Below, piece by piece: positions 15,707 to 18,410 of a DNA stretch of 18,410 bases. The DNA is from Zetaproteobacteria bacterium (GTDB taxonomy: Bacteria; Pseudomonadota; Zetaproteobacteria; Mariprofundales; Mariprofundaceae), in NCBI GenBank assembly GCA_021545625.1, contig JAJRVH010000068.1:1-18410 (forward strand), given 5' to 3'. The notes below the pieces were generated by a model. The model was not told where the DNA came from. It did no database searches and saw only the letters and a list, made by a program, of their open reading frames with translations. The position numbers were made by a program, and so were the translations under genes. The stretch's first letter is position 1. The number at the start of each line of letters is the position of its first letter.

Positions 15707-16099
15707 ATGAAAATCGGCCAACTTGCAAAACAGACAGACATATCCGTCGATGCCATACGCTACTATGAGAAACGCGGCCTGATGCCGGAGGCGGCCCGGT
15801 CCCGGTCGGGCTATCGTCAATATTCGAAACATGATGCGGCCCGGCTCAGGTTTATCCTGCAGGCCAGGGAGCTGGGCTTCACGCTGAAGGAAATATCCCA
15901 GCTTCTCGAGATCCGCTCGGGCCAGCATGACTGCCGGAAGGTCAGGGCCGTCGCGCTTGCCAAGGCCCGGGACATGGAAAAACGCATCGCCAGACTGTCC
16001 CGGATGCGCGAGGTGCTGCTGGACATGGCCACCCGGTGCGAGCAATCGCAGGATAGCGACCCCTGCCCGATGCTGAAAGCACTGGAAGGCACCCCATGA
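15707..16099 (+). CDS. merR: MerR-family metal-responsive regulator, 130 aa
   Basis: This is a DNA-distorting activator controlling its own operon. The N-terminal winged helix starts MKIGQLAKQTDISVDAIRYY and continues EKRGLMPEAARSRSGYRQY, typical of the metal group. A long dimerisation helix follows, then the metal loop. Cysteines lie at 76, 111 and 120; the spacings (35 and 9) are those of the mercury MerR triad (82/117/126) and also of ZntR. A Cys rather than Ser at the first position points to a divalent ion and away from Cu(I). Glu112 and Asp116 replace the second Cys and the His that ZntR uses, so a mercury-like site is favoured but not proven. The ATG at 15707 is the start; a TTG at 15668 would lie inside the -35. 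With transcription starting near 15706 the mRNA is probably leaderless. Confidence 0.92.
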   Translation: MKIGQLAKQTDISVDAIRYYEKRGLMPEAARSRSGYRQYSKHDAARLRFILQARELGFTLKEISQLLEIRSGQHDCRKVRAVALAKARDMEKRIARLSRMREVLLDMATRCEQSQDSDPCPMLKALEGTP

Positions 16100-16290
16100 A
16101 CCGCATGCTCGCGACTGGCATCATCGGCTCGGCCATTGCAGCCCTGTGCTGCTTTACGCCGCTACTGGTGCTGTTGGCAGGTGCGCTGGGGCTGGCTGCC
16201 TGGACAGGATATCTGGACCTCGTGCTGATACCCGCCCTGATCTTTTTTCTTTCCCTGAGCATCTATGCATTGCTGAAGAAGGCGAAATGA
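16096..16290 (+). CDS. merF: MerF-like mercury/metal transport membrane protein, 64 aa
   Basis: MerF is a small two-helix inner-membrane protein that carries Hg(II) into the cytoplasm. Helix 1 (about residues 6-29) holds the vicinal pair Cys18-Cys19 in ALCCFTPLLVLL. The loop contains AAWTGYLDLVLIPAL, and helix 2 runs to about residue 60. These match MerF closely (LCCFTP, TGYLD, LPAL, IYA). Typical MerF is about 81 residues and has a second vicinal cysteine pair in a cytoplasmic tail; here the protein stops at KKAK and lacks it. The ATG overlaps the merR stop by four bases, and its own stop overlaps the next ATG by four bases, so translation is coupled on both sides. Transport of other thiophilic metals cannot be excluded. 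Confidence 0.9.
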   Translation: MNRMLATGIIGSAIAALCCFTPLLVLLAGALGLAAWTGYLDLVLIPALIFFLSLSIYALLKKAK

Positions 16291-16718
16291 TGGCTTGCTG
16301 CAACACGGAAACCAAAAGCCGGAGCACATGCCCTGCATGCAGGCAATGCTGTATCCCGGCCAGCTGGCAAACCATGCTGCACCAGATCCGTTTTCCGGAA
16401 AACCAGAGCCTGGCAAACGATGATTACACGTTCTGCACCAACAGGGATTGTCCTGCCGGTTATATATCGGCATCGCATATGGTTCCCAAAAACCTGCTGC
16501 GAGCCTTTGACCCGGATCGACCGGCCATGCTCTGCCATTGCTTCGACATTTCCGAACCGGGCTATGTCACAGCACTTCGGAACCACACGGCCGGAGCCAT
16601 CAGGGACTTCGTCGTCCGCCAGACAAGGGCCGGCCTTTGCGCCTGCGAGATACGAAGCCCCGACGGACGCTGCTGCCTGGCGCGTTTCAGGGAGCTGGAG
16701 AAAGCTCATGCAGACTGA
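16287..16718 (+). CDS. CopZ N-terminal-domain-like (zinc, 2Fe-2S) cysteine-rich protein, 143 aa
   Basis: This protein resembles the N-terminal domain of Archaeoglobus fulgidus CopZ, which holds one zinc and one 2Fe-2S cluster and can pass electrons to bound copper. Visible ligand candidates: CPAC (15-18), Cys21-Cys22, FCTNRDC (50 and 55), CHCF (83, 85), CACEIRSPDGRCC (118, 120, 129, 130). The order CPxC, FCxNxDC, CxCF, CxCEIxxPxGxCC is that of the CopZ domain. The copper-binding ferredoxin-fold domain of full CopZ is absent. It begins MMACCNTE, so a vicinal Cys pair (4-5) opens the protein, like the tail missing from the MerF before it. No signal peptide, so cytoplasmic. The ATG at 16287 overlaps the merF stop (ATGA). 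Likely role: metal acceptor or redox partner for MerF; inferred. Confidence 0.85.
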   Translation: MMACCNTETKSRSTCPACRQCCIPASWQTMLHQIRFPENQSLANDDYTFCTNRDCPAGYISASHMVPKNLLRAFDPDRPAMLCHCFDISEPGYVTALRNHTAGAIRDFVVRQTRAGLCACEIRSPDGRCCLARFRELEKAHAD

Positions 16719-16914
16719 ATCCACCATCACCTGCCCCGAATGCGGCCACCGCAAAACCGAAACGATGCCGACCGATGCCTGCCAGTGGTTTTACGAATGC
16801 GAGGCATGCAAAACACTACTCCGGCCCAGACCCGGCGACTGCTGCGTGTTCTGCTCCTACGGCAATGTGCGCTGCCCGCCCCTCCAGTCAGGAGAATCCT
16901 GCTGCTCCCGATAA
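16708..16914 (+). CDS. GDCCVxC-domain small cysteine-rich protein, 68 aa
   Basis: This is a small soluble protein of the group annotated as GDCCVxC domain-containing (seleno)protein, of unknown function and often found near mercury or metal genes. The signature GDCCVFCSYGNVRCPP is at residues 43-58. An N-terminal pair CPECGH (9-14) and CEAC (31-34) looks like a zinc ribbon, and the protein ends in SCCSR. In total there are ten cysteines in 68 residues. All signature positions are encoded as Cys here, with no in-frame TGA to suggest selenocysteine. The ATG at 16708 overlaps the end of the CopZ-like gene by 11 bases and has GGAG 7 bases upstream. It is the last gene of the operon; the convergent SulP gene ends 5 bases away and no terminator hairpin separates them. 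Confidence 0.88.
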   Translation: MQTESTITCPECGHRKTETMPTDACQWFYECEACKTLLRPRPGDCCVFCSYGNVRCPPLQSGESCCSR

Positions 16915-16919
16915 GCCCG

Positions 16920-18410
16920 TCAGGAAGCCAGCCGCCTGAGCTCCGCGTCGGCCATGCGCAGATTTTCGCTGATATCGTGGCCCAGGCGCATCAATACGCG
17001 CATGCCGAGATCCGCATGTTCACAGCACAACCGCTTGAGCGCATCATGGCGAAACACAGCCACCTCGCAGTCGATCGTCACCCGTCCGTCGGCCGTGCGC
17101 GAACCGGGCTCCAGAAAAGCCACCTCCCCGACTGTCATGCCCGGACCGAAGGTTGCCAGACGCAGTCGTTTTTTCCTGCCGTACGGCAACAACACCTCGA
17201 CCTCGCCGGACAGAATCACGAACAGCTCCTCGCCATGCTCGCCGCTGCGAAACAGATATTCGCCGGCCTTGAACGCCCTGATCTCGAAAAACGGAACCAG
17301 CAGCTTTTTCTCCGCCCCGCTGAAAGCCGACATCAGTTCGCTGTTCTCCAGCTCTACCCGCTCGTCTCTGCCACATGAATCCTCGCACAGCTCCTGCAAC
17401 AACAGGTTCTCCGCATATTCAAGCGCCCGGTCCGAATCGGAGAAGGTCCGCAACCTGACATTCTCATGGTAGGGGATCAGGCGCTCGTGCCGGTGGCCTT
17501 CCCGCTTGACCAGCCCCATGCTTTTGGGTGCATGCGCCAGAATCAGCTCGCCGCCGCGCTGGCGCATGATGCCATACATATGTTCGATCAGGCGCACCGC
17601 CGTCAGGTCCACCTGGGTCACGCGCCGCATATCCAGAATAATATAACGGGCGCGATTCAGATCGGCGGACATTGCCTCGAACAAATGATCAGTCGTCCCG
17701 AAAAACAGCGTGCCCTTCAGATCGTAACCGACAATGGCATCGGCATGGCTGGCCAGACACTGGCATTCCTTTTTCGGACGCCGGCGCAACGAGGTGCGAT
17801 CGGCCAGATTCCAGCGTCGCTGAATCACCGCCGTCTGCACCTGGGCACGGATAAACTCGACCGCCGCCAGCGCCACGCCCAGCCCGACTGCGACCATCAG
17901 GTCGTAAAACACCGTCACGCCGGTCACGATCAGCGCGATGATGCCGTCGATCCGCGCCTGAGGCGTGCGCATCCAGCGGGGAATATCCCGGTCCAGCATG
18001 CTGAATATCGCGACATGCAGGATGATGCCGGCAAACACGCTGATCGGCAGCACGGCCGCCACCGGTCCCATGAACAGGATCAGCACCAGCATGCTGATGC
18101 CGGTGACAAGCCCCGCCCATTGCCGGCCGCCGCTCTGGATCGCCACCAGCGTCGCGCCGGTCGTGCCGGCGCCGGCCATGCCGCCGACCAGGGAACTCAG
18201 CACATGGCCTGCGCCCTGCCCCATCAGTTCGCGTCTGGCCTGATGGCGCGAGCCGGTGGACACATCGGCCAGAATCGAGGTCAGCAGCGTATCCAGCGAG
18301 GCCAGCACCGCCAGCGCCAGCGCCGAACCGACCATCAGCAACCATGGCAATGATTCGATGTCTGCAACATGGATGCCGATTCTAAGGTTATCCATGCCCG
18401 GCAGACTGCC
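16920..18410 (-). CDS. SulP anion transporter with STAS and cyclic-nucleotide-binding domains, N-terminus outside window
   Basis: The visible 496 residues are the C-terminal part of a SulP/SLC26-type transporter; the frame is open to the edge, so the Met near 18395 is not the true start. Roughly the last six membrane segments are present, including SLDTLLTSILADVSTGSRHQ and the QGAGHVLSSLVGGMAGAGTTGAT region. A STAS domain follows (GYDLKGTLFFGTTDHLFEAM, then YIILDMRRVTQVDLTAVRLI), and then a cyclic-nucleotide-binding domain whose phosphate cassette is GEVAFLEPGSRTADGRV, with Gly-Glu and Arg kept. Substrate (sulfate, bicarbonate or other anion) is not decidable. A short basic linker with Cys-Gln-Cys (KKECQCL) precedes the STAS domain. 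It converges on the metal operon. No link to it is implied. Confidence 0.9.
   Translation of the reverse strand, partial: GSLPGMDNLRIGIHVADIESLPWLLMVGSALALAVLASLDTLLTSILADVSTGSRHQARRELMGQGAGHVLSSLVGGMAGAGTTGATLVAIQSGGRQWAGLVTGISMLVLILFMGPVAAVLPISVFAGIILHVAIFSMLDRDIPRWMRTPQARIDGIIALIVTGVTVFYDLMVAVGLGVALAAVEFIRAQVQTAVIQRRWNLADRTSLRRRPKKECQCLASHADAIVGYDLKGTLFFGTTDHLFEAMSADLNRARYIILDMRRVTQVDLTAVRLIEHMYGIMRQRGGELILAHAPKSMGLVKREGHRHERLIPYHENVRLRTFSDSDRALEYAENLLLQELCEDSCGRDERVELENSELMSAFSGAEKKLLVPFFEIRAFKAGEYLFRSGEHGEELFVILSGEVEVLLPYGRKKRLRLATFGPGMTVGEVAFLEPGSRTADGRVTIDCEVAVFRHDALKRLCCEHADLGMRVLMRLGHDISENLRMADAELRRLAS

Noticed and set aside
16281..16295. Programmed -1 frameshift joining merF to the CopZ-like frame
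   Set aside because: The geometry would work, but there is no classical slippery heptamer; the ATGA overlap fits stop-restart coupling better.
1..18410. tRNA/rRNA genes, CRISPR arrays, riboswitches, integration sites
   Set aside because: No cloverleaf, repeat-spacer pattern, conserved leader or direct att-like repeat was seen on either strand.

Overview
The window reads as chromosomal DNA of a GC-rich Gram-negative bacterium, most plausibly a member of the Pseudomonadota. The evidence is a full cbb3 oxidase cluster in ccoNOQP-GHI style, FixH/CcoS-type assembly factors, a tldD/pmbA pair and a MerR/MerF module. I cannot place it to genus or class from sequence alone. The oxidase implies respiration at low oxygen.

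Layout. Bases 1-640 (minus) hold the remnant of an IS4-type transposase with a one-base frameshift, cut by the left edge. Bases 808-1461 (plus) encode an unrecognised membrane-anchored protein. From 2331 down to 1466 (minus) lie ccoS and a TauE/SafE-like (UreH_2-type) membrane protein. Diverging from them is a monohaem cytochrome c gene (2470-2847) with its own promoter and terminator. From 10676 down to 2905 (minus) runs the oxidase cluster: ccoN, ccoO, ccoQ, ccoP, a 36-residue membrane ORF, an intrinsic terminator, then ccoG, ccoH and ccoI. Upstream of it, also minus, are an EI24/CysZ-like membrane protein and a DUF2007-like small protein that share four bases.

The plus strand then carries tldD, pmbA and an adenosine-kinase-type PfkB sugar kinase (11840-15659). 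Next is a compact metal-response operon (15668-16914): an operator-promoter typical of the MerR family, merR, merF, a CopZ N-terminal-domain-like (zinc plus 2Fe-2S) protein, and a GDCCVxC small protein. The genes overlap one another throughout. A SulP anion transporter fused to STAS and cyclic-nucleotide-binding domains converges on it and runs off the right edge (16920-18410).

How they work together. CcoN/O/P (with Q) form the oxidase, CcoI supplies copper, and CcoG, CcoH and CcoS assist assembly. The soluble cytochrome c is a candidate electron donor. The most unusual part is the merR-merF-CopZ-like-GDCCVxC operon. It has a mercury-type importer and a divalent thiophilic-metal sensor but no mercuric reductase, and the vicinal cysteine pair expected at the end of MerF appears at the start of the next protein. 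Most of the window is otherwise ordinary housekeeping sequence.
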